From Reticulitermes speratus (taxonomy: Eukaryota > Arthropoda > Insecta > Blattodea > Rhinotermitidae): DNA of 64,000 bases. How positions within the stretch are numbered: the stretch's first letter is position 1; the number at the start of each line of letters is the position of its first letter. Of the stretch, positions 34,601 to 49,600 are shown piece by piece. The DNA lies in assembly GCA_021186555.1 (NCBI GenBank), contig JAJKFL010000014.1, positions 33,972,033 to 34,036,032 on the forward strand, given 5' to 3'. Under the pieces are notes generated by a model, which worked only from the letters and a program-made list of their open reading frames with translations, was not told the origin of the DNA and did no database searches. A program made the translations under genes and the position numbers.

Positions 34601-37600
34601 CATCCACTCTTTGTTCGCATGGTATTTGGAGGGTAATTTTTTTATATTTGTGAAACTTCGCGGTTTCAGAGATTTTCCGATAACAATCAGCAATTTTCTC
34701 ATTCTGGTATTTGGTTCAACATGATGCAGGCAATCCAGGCGGCACTAAGAAAGCAATACACGCGTGCAGCGCACTAAATAATCATTTCAAATTTTAAGAC
34801 AACTATCCGTGTGGGAAAATGTTGCATCAGGACCGTGATTTTTCAATAATCGACGCGATAAAACGACAGTTCGAGGACTGATGGAGGCGGGAAAAAAATA
34901 GTGTTATTTATATGGGGCTAGTTCCGGGACCAAATAAGGCAGACAATATATGCGGGAAAACGAAGGTAACGGGAACAATGCAACAAGGTTTCACTGTAGT
35001 TCTTCAGCTCTTTTAGCAGAGGGCCTTTTGAGAAAGCCCCTAGCCTGTCTTTGTCCATGAATGGACTGCCAATATTCTGTATGTTTCCTGTTAGTCCTTC
35101 CCCTGATCACCTCCCTGGCAATCTTAGCAGATATGCCCAGGGCAGGCTCAGGTCCTATAAATGGACGTGAGGAGCCCTGTCTAGCTAGTTGATCAGCCAT
35201 TTCATTTCCATCAATTCCCATATGTCCCAGCACCCATATCAGTTGGACTCTGTTGTGTTCTGCCAGTCACATCAGGGATTGATGGCAATCCCAGACTAGT
35301 TTGGAATTGATCTGGAAGTTATTAAGCGTCTTAATGGCTGCTGGGCTCCGAGAGAATATAGATGTTCCTACCTTTGTAGCCCTTTTCTATATTCTCCATT
35401 ATACATGCCTTAATAGCATTATTTCCGCCTGGAATACAGTTGTGTGAAGCCCGAGACTGAAGCTATGCCCTCTCCTCGAGCCCCATTTATACACCCCGGC
35501 ACCAGTGCCCTCATTGGTCTTAGACCCGTCCGTATAACTGACCAGGCCTCCTTTATTATCTGGATTAAATCCATTCTGCCATTCATGCTTGCTGAAAAGA
35601 TTAACCTTGAATGGCTTATGAAATACATATCTCGGTATCATTCTGTCAGTCCCCATTAAAAGGATGGGTTCTTACTCCATGTCCCGAGACTTTTTAGCGT
35701 GACCATTGTTAGTAGATCTAGGTCTCCACTGATGATTGAACATGAGTCTGTGGATCCCTGTCTATGCCCGTGCCTCAATTACCACATGCAGAGGCAGGAG
35801 TCCTAGGAGAACCTCCATTGCTGCTGTTGGGGTAGTCTTCATCACCCCATTATAGCCAGGCAGGCTTGTCTCTGTAACTTATTAAGCTCCATCCTGCTGA
35901 CGTTGTAGTTGACCCTCGTCCACCATACCGTTGCACCATAGGCCAGAATGGGTCTAATTATCATAATGTAAATCCAGTGTAATACCTTGGGCTTCAAACC
36001 CCAAGTTTTACCAAATGTACCTATGCAGGTCCAGAAAGCTCTGTAGGCCTTGTTTATCACATTTCCTAGCTGTGTCTTCCATGTCAATCCATTGTCCAAG
36101 GTGAGTCCGAGGTATTTGACTTCAATAGCCAGATGCAATTTATGTCCAGAGAGGGTTGGTTCTTTTAAGCCCCTTAAATCTCTCTTCCTTGTCAATGGAA
36201 CTACCACCATCTTTTGTGGGTTTATAGACAGCTGAGTCCTTTCACACCACTGTTGCACCATACTCAAAGCTTCCTGTAGCATCTCTGAGACAGTACACAG
36301 AAATTTTCTGCTGACTAGGGTAGCAATGTTATCAGCATACCCCAGCACGTTATAACCATTCTCACTGAGTCCTTCTACTAGTTCATGCACAACCAGACTC
36401 TACAGCAGGGGCAACAAGACGTCCCCTGCAGACAGCCCCTGGCCACAGACCCCTCCAGAGTTTCTCCTGCAAGTGTGGCTATGATTTTCCTATTACCCAG
36501 CATGAAGCTGATCCACCGACAGATTGTGTCCTCAAGCCCATGCCTTTTAGCAGCTTTTATTATGATGCTATGTGAGGTGCTATCAAACACTCCCTCAATA
36601 TCCAAGAAGGCTCCAAGTGTGACCTCTCTGTTTTCCACTGCTTCTTCTATGCGTGTAATTACATGATGCAGTGCAGTTTCAGTGGACTTCCCTGGTTGGT
36701 AGGCAAATTAGTATCAATGTAGGGGACCTAGCCCCAAAATCTCGTCCCTAATATGCCTGTCCACCAATTTTTCCATCATTTTCAGCATGAAGGATGATTG
36801 ACTAATAGGACGGTATGCCTTAGCCTCGGTATAGTTGGCCTTCTCAGGCTTAGGTATAAACGTCACTTTAACTTGCCTCCAGGGTGTGGGTTTGTATCCC
36901 CATTGCCAAGCATGCTCTAAAGATTTGGCATAGGTGAGTTGTTAAGTAATCGACCCCCTGATGCAATAATGCAGGTACAATCTCATCTGTTCCTGCCAAT
37001 TTAAATGGTTTGAATGTGTTTATCTCCCATTTAATTTTGGATTGGTCAATAATCCTTTTAGACAGTTCCCAGTCCTCCCTGTGGGCAATAAATGTCCTCA
37101 GGTTTGGCTGTCCCTGCCTTAGCTCTTGTTTCTCCTGCAGCAGCTCCTGGGAAGTGAACTCTGTACAGTTCCCTCAGGGTCTCTGTTCCTGCTTGTGTGT
37201 GACAGCCATTAGGTAGTTTGATGGAACCCACCTTTTTGGCCAACAGATTGGCCATAATCCTCATTAGGCGGGCTCTGTCAGGTACATTCTCAATCCCCCG
37301 ACAGTATTCCCTCCATGAGGATCATTTGGCTTTTCTTATTGCTTTATGATAACTGGTGAGGGCCATTCTATAAGATTCCCAGTCACCAGTCTTTTTAGCT
37401 TTATTAAAAAGCCATCTTATAGAGGCTTTAAGGCGGCTGAACTCTTTATTCCACCAAGGAACCCTCCTTGGTGAGAGAGCCATCCTAGCTGGACAATTTT
37501 GGTGATAGGAGGAGAGAATGGCATGTTGCACCAAGTCAGCAGCCAACTCCACATCCCTCACCGAGTGCACAACTCTTGGTACAGCCCCTAGATTTACCTT

Positions 37601-40600
37601 AAGGTCTTCCTGATAGGATTCCCAATTAGTTCTCTTAGGATTGCGATATGTGATCCTAGAAATTTCTATGTCACTTACCTGAAACAATATATACCTGTGA
37701 TCTGACAAAGAGGTCTCATCAAATACATGCCAATCGGACACTAGGTCTCCTACCTTATCAGTCCCTAATGTAAAATCAATAACCTCCTGCCTGTTGCTAT
37801 CAACAAAGTTAGGTTTGTTACCTTTATTAAGAATATTAAGGTTAGCACTCGCCAAATATTCTGGGATTGATGCCAGTGCTCCCCCATACAATGTGGTGTG
37901 CATTAGCATCACATCCAGCAATGAGCTGCAGGTTGTTCCTACAGCAATAGTTGACAATGTCCCGTAGTTCCCTCGATGGGGGTGGTTTGTCTGAGTCATA
38001 GGGGATGAATGCAGAGGTAACAATAAGATCCCTAATGCTCCTTCCTCCATTAAATGATAGCCTAACCATCATGACATCTCTGGAGCAGAGCTCCAGCAGT
38101 GGAAAGGCCTGAATGGTATTCCTTACTAAAGTACAAGCTCTTGAAGCAATACCGGGTCCAGCAGAAAACAGCATACCCCATCTATTGTGTAATCCCCTTA
38201 TTTGGTCCCCATGAACCCAGGGTTCCTGAATAAGTGCTACATCCATCTCTCCTGTAGCAAGTTTGCGGCATTAAAGTGCCGTTGCAGCCTTGCTATGGTG
38301 CAGATTAATTTGTATAAATTTACATTTTAAGGCCAGAGTGACCTTATCTAAATGAAAAACATCATTAGGGTTAGCCCCACTAATTGTCCCTCTCAGCGGC
38401 AGGTTCGGGTTCTGCAGGAGTCCCCTTAACTGCCGCCTGCGAGGTGTTTGTGTCCACGGTCTCGGCTTCCATGGGGTCGCCCCCTGGCTGCTTTTCCCAG
38501 TCCTCAGTGGAGGTGCTGTCTCCAGCCCCCTTCCCCTCCATCCCATTGTCCACAGCCCGGGGTCTCCCCCTAGACCTGACCTCTTATTTCTGCTTCGGGA
38601 TTGCTGAGCACTTTAAAAGTGCCCTCAGACAATCCCGTGAAGATTTTGTAGCCGGTTCCTTTGGTTATTTCGCCTGAGTCCTGGTCTACTAAGAGGATGA
38701 GCCTTCTGCCAGTAGGCTCATCCTTAGAGTCAAGAACCCTCCAGTTCTCCGTATGGAGCCCTGGATTAAGGCTCTTGATCCACTTAAGCTCTTCAGGACC
38801 TGCAGCCACCTTATCCTTTGTCCTGAGAGCCATCTTGACTGGTTTAGGGAGGTGCTTGGTGTCAGTTGCTTTCAACCTCGTTTCCATCGTAATTTGGAAC
38901 CCATGAAGGGCTGTAATAAACCAGTCTACAGACCTTTGATCAGCACATGCTTAGAAGATTGTGCCTCTCTCCAGTCTAGGATCAAGAAAGTGGGCGTCCC
39001 CCATCTGGGGTCTCGTGAAACACTTCCCCAACCTTGACCAAAACCAAGTTTACATCCTCTAGAGACAGATGCTCCTCAGGATGGTCTAAGAGGATAGCCG
39101 CCCTGAAGTTGAGGAGAGCTTCCTTGTCTGACCCAGGCTCCAAAGTAGTCCTGGGTTTTTTGGGAGGTTGCGCTGTGGGAATGTGACTCCCAGATCTGCG
39201 TCATTTAGGACCCAAAGAAGGCTGAGGCGATGTTTCATGCCCCGGTTGCGTTAAGCCCCCAGTACCACTTTGCCCCTCCTTAGCCTTCCTAAGTTAACTC
39301 CTAGCGGCCCCAGAAAGTTTGGTTTTCGCTGTAGGAAGCTGTTGGAATATAATGTCCTCCTCAGCTGGATTGCCTATAGAGGCTCCCTGCTCTGTCAGGC
39401 CAGATGGTCCGGCCTCAGGTGTAATCAAATGCTCAGTATCCATAGGTTTGCTGGAAGACCCAGCTCCCTGGGGTGGTTCGCCAGACTGACTGGCCCCCTT
39501 TTGAGCAAATTTGAGCAGGTGTCTCTGTACTTAACAACTGATGACTCGGTGTACTTTCTTGGTTAGATTGCATATTCATTGTCAATTTGTACATGGTGCA
39601 TGCAGTACTATAAGATTAGGAAAGTTGTTTGAAGCTTGTAAGTTTTCCGGTTTTAAGAGGTGAGTGATTAGATAGTGGTCCTACAAGTTGTGGCACCTTG
39701 TGGTCTTGGTTTCCCCGCCTTGTCTAGTCTGACTGACCACCACCTATTTAACCCCGCCTGCATGAAGTATGGCTATAAAATTTAATGAGTGGTTTTGTTG
39801 TGCAACCAGTCACATTACATTAGACTTGATTGTGTTGCAGTCATGCCTGTGCATGTTTCAGCTTGCGCAGGCTGTGATTTTGATACTCGCATCATTTATG
39901 TCAAAGCGGTCGCAGTTATAAGAGGCATGTGTTTGTATCTCTTATTGAAAAATGACAAATCAGAATTTAAAGCAAATATTTAACATTAAATTTTGTATGA
40001 CCTAGGAAGAAGTACAAGTCAAACATGTACATTGCTGTCTGAATCATATGGCGCTGAAAGTGTGAAGAAATCACGTGTTTTTGGGTAGTATAAATGGTTC
40101 AAAGAAGGTAGAGAAAATATGGTATATATTGAAAGAAGCAGTTGTTCAAAAAGACACAGAAGCCGTGAAAATGTTGACAAACATACAGAATCTTGCTTTT
40201 GGAGACAAATCCAAACAGTCAACAAGGCTTATTGTATTGAAATATTGGTGAGGTTATGCAAAGGTGTGTGTAGAATAAGCCTTTGGCTGAACAATCGGTG
40301 CCTCCATTATGACAGTGCTCCAGTTCAGTGGGTGCTCTCTGTATAGCAGTTTATTGCAAAAAAAATTGTTTTTGGCGGGAACATCCCCCTTATTCCCCAG
40401 ATTTGGTTCACAGTGATGTGCATCTCTTCCCCTTGAAGTGATAAAGATTTCAGGACATTGAAGACAGTCATAAAAACGTGACAGCAGTGCTGAGGGTTAC
40501 TCTGACAGAGGAGCTTCGTAAATGTTTCAAATGTTGGCAGTGTTACTGGGCAACTTTGAAGGTGACCCCTCTGAATAACCTGTAAGTGTACATGAATGCC

Positions 40601-43600
40601 TGCAATAAAATAATTCCAGGAACATTACAGCCACATTACATATAATCTGACTACATATTCAACCTTCTTACTTTTAACCTGAAACTGGAAGCAGTATGTT
40701 CCTTTAGAACGTTCATGCCAACTTGCAGGACTGTGTGGTACCACATCCCAGAAGACCACATTATTTGATGGTAGGCAGTTAGTGTGGTGTACTTGTTGGG
40801 TGGTCCTGTGTAATGGTCATTAGGCACTTAGCAGTTACTAACTGTGCTTGGTTAGTGAGGCCTTTGTAACACCAGGACAGTGGCCGAAACACTTACATAG
40901 TTGATTTTAACTACATTCATTGTCATGCATATATTTGCAGCACTGTGTGCCTCTTATCTGGTCATCTCTAAGTAAAATAATGGGTAATGCTCTGGATTTA
41001 TATGTGGGAAGTACCCAGTTAGAATCTCAGTCTGTGTTGCTTTCTATCCTGCATGTCCTTAAAATGGGCCAAAACAAGCTGCTTTCAAGTCTCTGCTTAC
41101 TCATCTTTGGGGATAATAATTTCATTCTGCTGCACAACCTCATTAAGTGGTAGATTCTTGTGAATTTTATGTCATGAATGTCGTATGACCCAAAATTTTA
41201 TTTAAAAAATATATTGTAAGAATGGAAGTTTAACTGCAGTGCCATTGGCTTTGGCTGGGAAGTGAAAGTCCTGTTTTAAGGTTTCTTGGTGATTAGTGGA
41301 TTTGAATATAAATTGGGGATATCTTGAATAGAGGATGTCTAACACTGTGATGATTGAAGTGACCATTATATGTTGGAAAAACATTGAACTAAATTCATTC
41401 ACTTGGGGTACACCAATAAAGTGGCTGGAGCATGAAGCATGCCCATCTAACATCAGGGTCTAGAATGCATGAAGTTTTACCCCCATTTGCCATTTCTTAT
41501 AGTGTGGAAGTTAATGATTTATATTTTATGTATTTTCTATTCTCCACTCAATTTACTTAGAGATGACAGTGAATTGTATTAACTCCTTAAAGTACAGTGT
41601 TTACTGTGTGTACAAACTTCTGTGACATTACAGAATTCTGTATTTTGCTCACACAGTGTGTTTTGTTCCAGCACAAATAGGTCTTACTTTCCTTGGTCTT
41701 TATAATTCAGGTACAGTGTGTTTTCTGGGAGGTAGGAGCTGATTTTGTGTTTATGTTGTCTGGCAAAATTTTGTAGCCTTTTATGATCTAAGTTTCAGTT
41801 CTGATATTTCTGTTTTTGTTCCAAAGCAGATATATTCACTGTGAAGAGGCGGCTGAGGGACTTCCGACGAGAGAAAGGTTACAGGTCAGGTGCCTCAAGA
41901 GAGTCAGGTCTTCTGGGAGCATCAGGGAAAGTGGTGCTGACTGCTATTGCCATGTAAAGCCATACTTACTACCTTATATATATATTGTAATGTGTTGTCC
42001 ATGTTTCCTTGAGTATACAATGAGGGGATTTTTTTTATAAATCATATTCTGAAAATTGGGGGAGAGGCCTTATAATCACACACAAAGTTGAACACGTTCT
42101 ATATAGGTACAGTAAAATGTATGTATAACAAAATCATTCATGCACTGAAATTGTATTCCATATAACAAAATTGAATTACATTTTGATGCGTTAAAAATGT
42201 GGGAATATTAGTTTGGTACATGTTAAAAAATTCTCTAACAGAAATGAGTACCAGGGATATCTCCTGGGGGTAAAGGCGGCCGGTGCATAGGGCTGACATC
42301 CTTACCACCTTCATGTGCCAATTGTCTAGAAATTCTGGGAACCTGAACCGCCTGGAGCCCAAAGGGCCGGTCCAGGCCTGTAATGGGATAGCTTTAGCTT
42401 TACTTGTTAAAAAATGAAAAAGAACTAACCTACCATATTTCATAAGCAAAAGTCTGTAATTTTTTTCTGTAGAGCCTGTTTTTGGTACTGATTTCTCGGT
42501 AAATTGTTGGAGAATCACTGCTATCTAATACACAGTGTAGAATGTCTTTTTTGGTAATTATGAAATGCTGAAGACTTCACACCATATTGATTGCATCCAT
42601 AACACTAATGAGAAATTAGACAAATAAAGCATGTGACAGTATGTGAAAGAATTGAGAATACAGATGTTCAGAGAGATGGCGTAGCTGTGAGGCTGTGATT
42701 GAATAAAAAAAAAAAGAATAGGACCTTTATGTGCAGTGCACTTAACATTGGTCGATCTGCATCCTGTGGCCATTGAACATCATTATCATCATTGTCATTG
42801 TCATCATCATCATCATCATCAGCTCTACAGCCCTTGGTGGGCTTTGGCTTCCTTATGGCTATTGAACAACTGGTTGGATTAAAGCTGAAAATATTTACAT
42901 TCACACCTGTAATTTCACTTTCATTCAGCAGAAGTTGTTACGAATGTGGTTATGTACCATCAGTTTTTATTTTTTAAATTGCTTCCTGTCACTGTGAAGT
43001 TAATGTGCACCAATGAGATCTGCACTCTTCTGGGATATTACACGGCGTCATGTGGTAATTGTTTACCGACATTTCGGGACAATGTATTGGTCCCATCTTC
43101 AAGGGTCAAGAGGTCCAAGAAAAAAAATGACCACAACACCACACAATGCCACGTAATATCCCAGAAGAATGCAGATCTCATCAACATCGTGGCCGAAGCC
43201 TGAAATCAAGGTTAATTTGCACTGGTATTTTTTGCAATGCAGTTGGTCACAATTAACAACCAGACAAATAACCTGCAGGAAAATTGAAAGTTTTGAGAAA
43301 ACATGTTTTTAGACGGGTAATATAGTCGTGTGGCAGTGATTGAATTGAATGAAAGGAGGGTCTTTGTGCTGCAGTTAAATTGAAATACCTGCTAATTGAT
43401 CACATTAAAACACAACATCTTTTGGCGTATGGAATGCATTGCTTGGCATGCACTCGTGGTTGTGGTTAAGACAGGAGATGGGTTTTTATTGTACTGTTTT
43501 ATTCCTGGGGTTTCTCTGTCAAAACACCATGACCATGACCATGGCCATTGTGTACATTTTGGTAATCCTCTGTAATGAGCATACCTTTACAACCTTTGTA

Positions 43601-46600
43601 CTGTAACTCTTTGTCTTCCCCTGTCTGTCTTTCTCTCTCTCTGATGGTTTCTGCCACAGTAAGTTACAAAGATATCACCTCAACAGAAGACATCCATTTT
43701 TTACTTTGTAAAGAATGCGTAACAGTGTCATATTTTTTGTATAGCTTTTATAAAAATTACAGGTACAACACCAAATACCTTTCCCAACATGTGCCATATA
43801 TCGCCACATTTTTGTAGTTTGCAGTGGCCACCGAGGTCACCTGCCTTGATGTCCTCATATGTCTCATTTTGGCTCTTCATTAAAAATGTGCCTCCTATGC
43901 CATGCAGCACTGAAGTCCTGAAGGTTCAAACTGAACAAGCCATGTAGGAAATGGATGATGGTGTGCTTAGTATGATTTTGACGGCTTTACTCTTTTGTGG
44001 ACATGCACTGTGTTCTTGAAAGGAGCACACATATGATGCAAAAAAAATCTTGAGGTTATGCTTTGTCATTTGCTACATATTTTACATTCCTGCCTTCAAT
44101 AAAGAGAGAGCTGTAAGTTATTGAAATTGTCAGTTGGTTTGTATTACTGTGTATATAATCATACTTACTTTGGCTTTTACCATATTGTTTAGCCCTTCTC
44201 ATGTTAATTATGATGTATGATATATTCCATGCATGAGATTTTTTATTGTATGTCATTTTCAACACATTCCACAAGTTCCCTTCTGCCTTTACGTGTAATA
44301 TGTGATATATTCTGCATTCTTTCATTCATATTCTTTGCTCTTATTTTTGTTAATGTGAATAATCCTAGTTGCTGTAATGGACTGACATGAGTGAAAAAGA
44401 GAATAAAATTTCAAATTTTGGCTCAAGAAATGACAGAAATGAATGAAACTTAGGAAATTTGAGAGTTTTTTTAAATGGAATGAGGTAACACACTGAGTGT
44501 ACTGATATTCCTCAAACTGCTGCTACATGAAATGTGTGCATGCATGCGTGTGTATTTGGGCCCATGTGTGTGTGTGAGTGAGATTTAATGATACTATCAG
44601 TTATTAAGATTGTACGGCATTATTGATTGATGAATGTGGTGGAATTACACTGATAGGAGAAAACCGAAGTACTCGGAGAAAACCTGTCCCAATGCCACTT
44701 TGTCCACCACAAATCCCACATGGACTGGCCTAGGATCAAACTTGGGCCTTTGCTGTGAGAGGTCTGCAAGTAACCACCTAAAGCATGACACAGCCCCTAC
44801 ATGAAGATATGGAGCACATGTTCAGTAATATAAGTGTAGTTAGTTGGGAACAAGTAATGTCTTTAGTAGTCATCTTACATAACAAGTATAGAGGGAATGT
44901 TCAGAAAATGTTGATTGATTTCTAAAAGAGAAGGATTTAGATATGAGAGTTGAGTTTCTCACAGCTCTGTTTCTGAGAATTGAGGTGTTTTGGGATATGA
45001 TGCTGTGTCATTGGGTGGTTGGTTCCTGGCATTTTTAAGGAACTTACTGCCTTTAAAATGTCAGGCACCACTCGCTCAGTGACACAGCATGATATCTCAG
45101 AAGGCGGAAATTCCAAGGACTTCGATGTTTCTTTCCCTTTGTCTTTTCTTTACTGGTTGTAAACCTCAAATTTTGCAAACAATTGCTGTTCATAAAGCAT
45201 GAAGCTTTTATGTGCTTGTATCATATTAAGTAGTGTTCTGAATTATGATAAAATCTCCTAATGCTGCTAGCTGCAGTAATAATGCTCTGTTGATGATGTC
45301 AGAGAAAGCCTGAAGTCCTGGACTGCCACTCCAAATTGATGTGGTTGGTTGCCCAAGATATTATCATTCAGAAAGATTTTTGTCATCATTTGTATTTTGC
45401 CATGAAAACTTTTTAAGTTTACATTGTTGTAAGATCATGTTCTTGGTCTTATTAAAATTTTTTTCACTTTAGTAGTATAATTGTAGTAGTAAACCCTGTG
45501 TTCACTTTGATAAATACTTATACAAGTTTTCTATAAATTGTCACACAGTTCGCTTAGCTGTAAACTCATATGTAATGTTGAAGGTTTGCTTTTAGTTCAC
45601 ATTCAATACTGCAGATCAAGGGTTTTAGAAATTCATGTTGTCATCCTTATTTAATTTGTGTTGCTTGCAGCAATGGAAGCAATTTTCTATTCAAGCTGTT
45701 TGCCTGGCTGTACACGGGATCTCACAGTATGTTCTCTGAGAGTATACATTCCCTTGCTGACACGATCAACCAACTGATTCTCGCATTTGGCATACACAAG
45801 TCTGTGCAAGTAAGTGTGACAAAATATTAGCACCATAAAATGTGAATTAAAAAATAATTTATGTTTATGTGAATTAACTCACTCCATGGGATGTTTAGTA
45901 AGATTTATGACAGGTAATGGCAGTCCATTCTTGCCAGTAATATACCTCACCCATTATGTTTTCAGTGATCTCTGGTGCCCTACTTTCACTTCCATTCACA
46001 GATGGCAGGGCAGTAACCTTTGTATATCATCTAAGTACCTTGCAGCCGTTATTTAATATCGATGTGTACATTTATTTTGTTTTTGTGCGTTGATTTTCAT
46101 GTGCATCTGCTGGCAGTGTATGATAGTGGCAGGTCATATGAGCCATAATGCGTATTTGAAAGACAACTCTGTGTGCAGGAGTATGACGTTTAAATGCTTA
46201 TATGAGGGGTTGTTTGATTATGGTATAGTGAAAACTGGATTTTGTGTTTTTGAAGGGACCATTTAAAATGAAGGTAAAATCAAGGAAATGAAAATTTATG
46301 TATTATGTTGAAATTACATATGCTAAATTAATACTGTATTGCATTAAAATGTAATCTAGTTCACTTCTTTCACATGTCCATAAAGCAAGTTGCTGTTCGT
46401 TGGCTTTATGCTAAACTGTGCTGAACCTCATTCTCATGATTACTGATGACAGCCATTGCATTTTCATTCTATGCATATAGTGAACATTTTTCCTCACCAC
46501 CTTGTTGTAAGAACAGACCAATATTGGTAACTCATCTGGGTTACTGCACTGTACACAAAAGGTTACATGACATGAAGACAGTAGAGGAGGTAGGAAATTA

Positions 46601-49600
46601 TAACTGAAAATCATTATTTTTTTAAAAGAACAGCAACTTGTCAATTTATGCTGAGTTTGAATGTACAGTAGAACCCTGTTAAGAAGTCTTTCAAGGGACC
46701 AGAGGATTAGGGACTCCTTAAGCGGGAAGACTTATTAAGAGGGAATCTTATTAAAAGCAATAGGATTTCGGGACTTTAAAAATCAGACTTCTTACAGGGG
46801 AAAACTTCTTATGCGGGGACTTCTTATCCAGGTTCTAGTGTATAATAAAGGAATTGGATAGGAAGCATAAATGCATATTCAAGGAAAATTCAGCTTTGTT
46901 CTTATGGAAGTTTTGACAGGACCAATAAAAACAGCATAGAATCAAGGTAAACACAGATTCAGGGAATGTAAAATACTGTACATGTTACACTGTATTTTTA
47001 TTAAGGTACACAGTTAAGCTTTATCAGTAATATATTCAGGAAGTATCTTGTTCACTGGGTTACTGTTTCACCTGGTTGACATATTATGTTGTTGTCAGTT
47101 AAGTACAGGGATTGTCCTTGAAATAGTCTGTAACCTATGGTCACTTTGCTGACTCATTTGCTGATGTATTACTGTCTGCTAACCTAAAATGCTATTCACT
47201 CAACCTTTCTTGTTCATTGGCCTTATCAACTTATTAATTATCACTACTGCATTAAACCCTTTAGTACCTTAAATTAGGTCATAACTGCATTCTGCTACAT
47301 ACATTCGAATTTGCTGTCATCTAAACATTCAGCACTGCCTAGTATGTGTTGTGTACGATGTCATTAAGTGAAGCACAAACACAAATCATATTTAAAGTTT
47401 GCTTTTTATTGCAGCAAGCAGATTCAGACCATCCATATGGCTACAGTAACATGAAGTATGTGGCATCCCTTATTTCTGGTGTTGGAATTTTCTGTGTTGG
47501 AACAGGCCTGTCTTTCTACCATGGAGTGACAGGCCTTCTTAGTCCAATGCCAACAGGATCATTTTACTGGGTAAGTTCGTTAGCTCCAGAAATTTATAGC
47601 AGTGCAGTTTTCATTTAAACTGGATTAGAATTACAAGCATTACAATTTGAACTTTATTACTACAGGCTTTCTTCATTTTGGGAGGGTCATTGGTGTCAGA
47701 AGGAGCAACTCTCCTGGTGGCTGTGAATTCAATCCGAAAAGGGGCCCAGCTAAACAAGATGACATTCACGGAATATGGTATATCAGCAGGAGCAGTAGAT
47801 TGCTACATGCATCTCTGAACTGTACATAATTCATGGTTGGGATAAATTTATTGCTTACTATTCATATTTGTCCGGTATTACATGGGATCTAAAACGTTAT
47901 GCAGGTGTGAATGCGCACGCGCACACACATGTTCGTGCATGCGTGCACACTCATTTTATTTCAGCCTTCCTTTAACACCTTGGTGTGATTATATCTGTGT
48001 GGAGCACCTATTAACCCTTTCGCACCAGAATGAAGTGCTGTGGATAATCTGAAAGTGATGAAGATTTAAATGGCCATCAATATGTTGCATTTTATTGGCG
48101 ATGACTTTAGGTGACTTTGGTTTTTTGAACACGCACTGCATTTTGACTGTGGTCAACCTTCAGTGTGAAAGGGTCTTTCTGCCTCTGTGCTGAAATAACT
48201 TGAGAACTGTTAAACAGGTGTTTGTGAACTTTGCTATTATGGAGTGGTCAAGATCCCAGTTTTTGTTAAACAATTGTGGACACTTTACATGAAGGCCTAT
48301 GTGTGATTCTGCATATATCTTAATTGTGCACATAAATTACAGAGTAGTTATATGAGTGAAAAATATTTGGAACAAAATTTTCTGAGTAAAATCAAACATA
48401 TTTTTATATCCAATTCATTTTTTTTTCTGTAATTAAACAAGGAAGAGTGAATGTGCTAGAGTTGTTTTGCTATAGAGATATTTTCTAACTTCTTTATATT
48501 ATATGTTAATGTGATGACAGCATTACCTTTCCAGCTGTTTTCTCATATGTTAACTGCAGAGTGGCAAGCTAGAAGGAAGTATGTAAACATTATTTAAATG
48601 CTTGTGTAGGGGTAAAGGGACAGATGGCAGTAGTTCTTTCTTAAACAAACTTGTGAAGAATAGTGTTCAGTGGGATGTGACACTATGTAGTCTGGTAGAA
48701 ATGTGCTGACATCACATCCCAGAATCCAGTATTCTTCATAGTTACCACTATTAGAACCTGCCCTCTCTCAAACTACATATATTTTCTTTTAAATTTCAGG
48801 AGATATCCTGAATGGGTAATTGGTTGGTATGTCATTCCTCCCCTACCATTTTTCTCATTTGTTTGTTCTTGGTTTTCCTCCATATAAAGGCTAATCTGAA
48901 TTTGGACATTCTACATAATCAGCAGACTTTTAATTGGGCATTACAGTATTTTGTGTTGTACTGATGTATTTACTTCTGAGTCATTCTAAACATTGTTTAT
49001 TTTGGTCTTCATGTAGTTATGCTATATCAGCTGTACATATTATGTAAGATGAAAAATGACAGAAGTGGGACAGGGTGTGAGTTGGGAAAGATGTCAGAGG
49101 TGACAAACATTGCCTAATTTAAAATGTTTTCATTTTACTTGTATGTAAGAACTGGGGAAAACCGTGGGAAGTTATAGCAGGCTGCATTAGCTGGTCTCCT
49201 GGAAATGTTTCTGAGCATTATGAATTTCAGAATTACAGGAACAGGTTTCAATTATTTCTGTCTGAATTACACACAGTACATAAAATCATCATACAATAAG
49301 GTGGCTGTTCTTGTCTGTCTGCATTTTTTATTTGTGAAGTTTCTGAACAGTTTTCAACGAAATTTGGTATTGGACATTTACAGTGAAAGTTATCAGACAA
49401 ATATGATTTCAGTTTTTAGGTTCTCATGAGATTAAGCATAAATATTATGATCTGCTACTTCAGTCTTCAGGTCCCTGTAGATGGAGGCAGCAGGTTCCTC
49501 TGGAATGCTGCTACCTATCTACCAAACTATACATCACATCTCAGAAGACCATAATCTGGAAATCTGAGTGTAATTTGTGTTTGTCCAATATATTATCTGT

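Larger units (their letters stand above)
33330..38250 (-). pseudogene. LINE ORF2 relic (EN-RT-RNase H), split by Tigger
   Basis: The endonuclease starts [20 protein letters not shown] (about 38246) with the site [17 protein letters not shown] and [10 protein letters not shown] downstream. Reverse transcriptase follows (about 37260-35842) with [13 protein letters not shown] and [10 protein letters not shown], where the YADD box is mutated to YADN. RNase H has [18 protein letters not shown] and [16 protein letters not shown]. The C-terminal [20 protein letters not shown] lies left of the Tigger at about 33590-33530. Frames change several times. Confidence 0.85.
33315..39600 (-). mobile_element. 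LINE with RNase H (R1/LOA-like), interrupted by a Tigger element
   Basis: Read on the minus strand, this roughly 5-kb retroelement has ORF1, then endonuclease, reverse transcriptase, RNase H and a cysteine-rich C-terminus, with a TATTC-type tail near 33315-33330. The body is split by a 1308-bp Tigger at 33689-34996. Several frameshifts and stops make it inactive. The 5' UTR may extend past 39600, where its limit is not clear. Clade assignment is inference from domain order and the RNase H. Confidence 0.88.
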
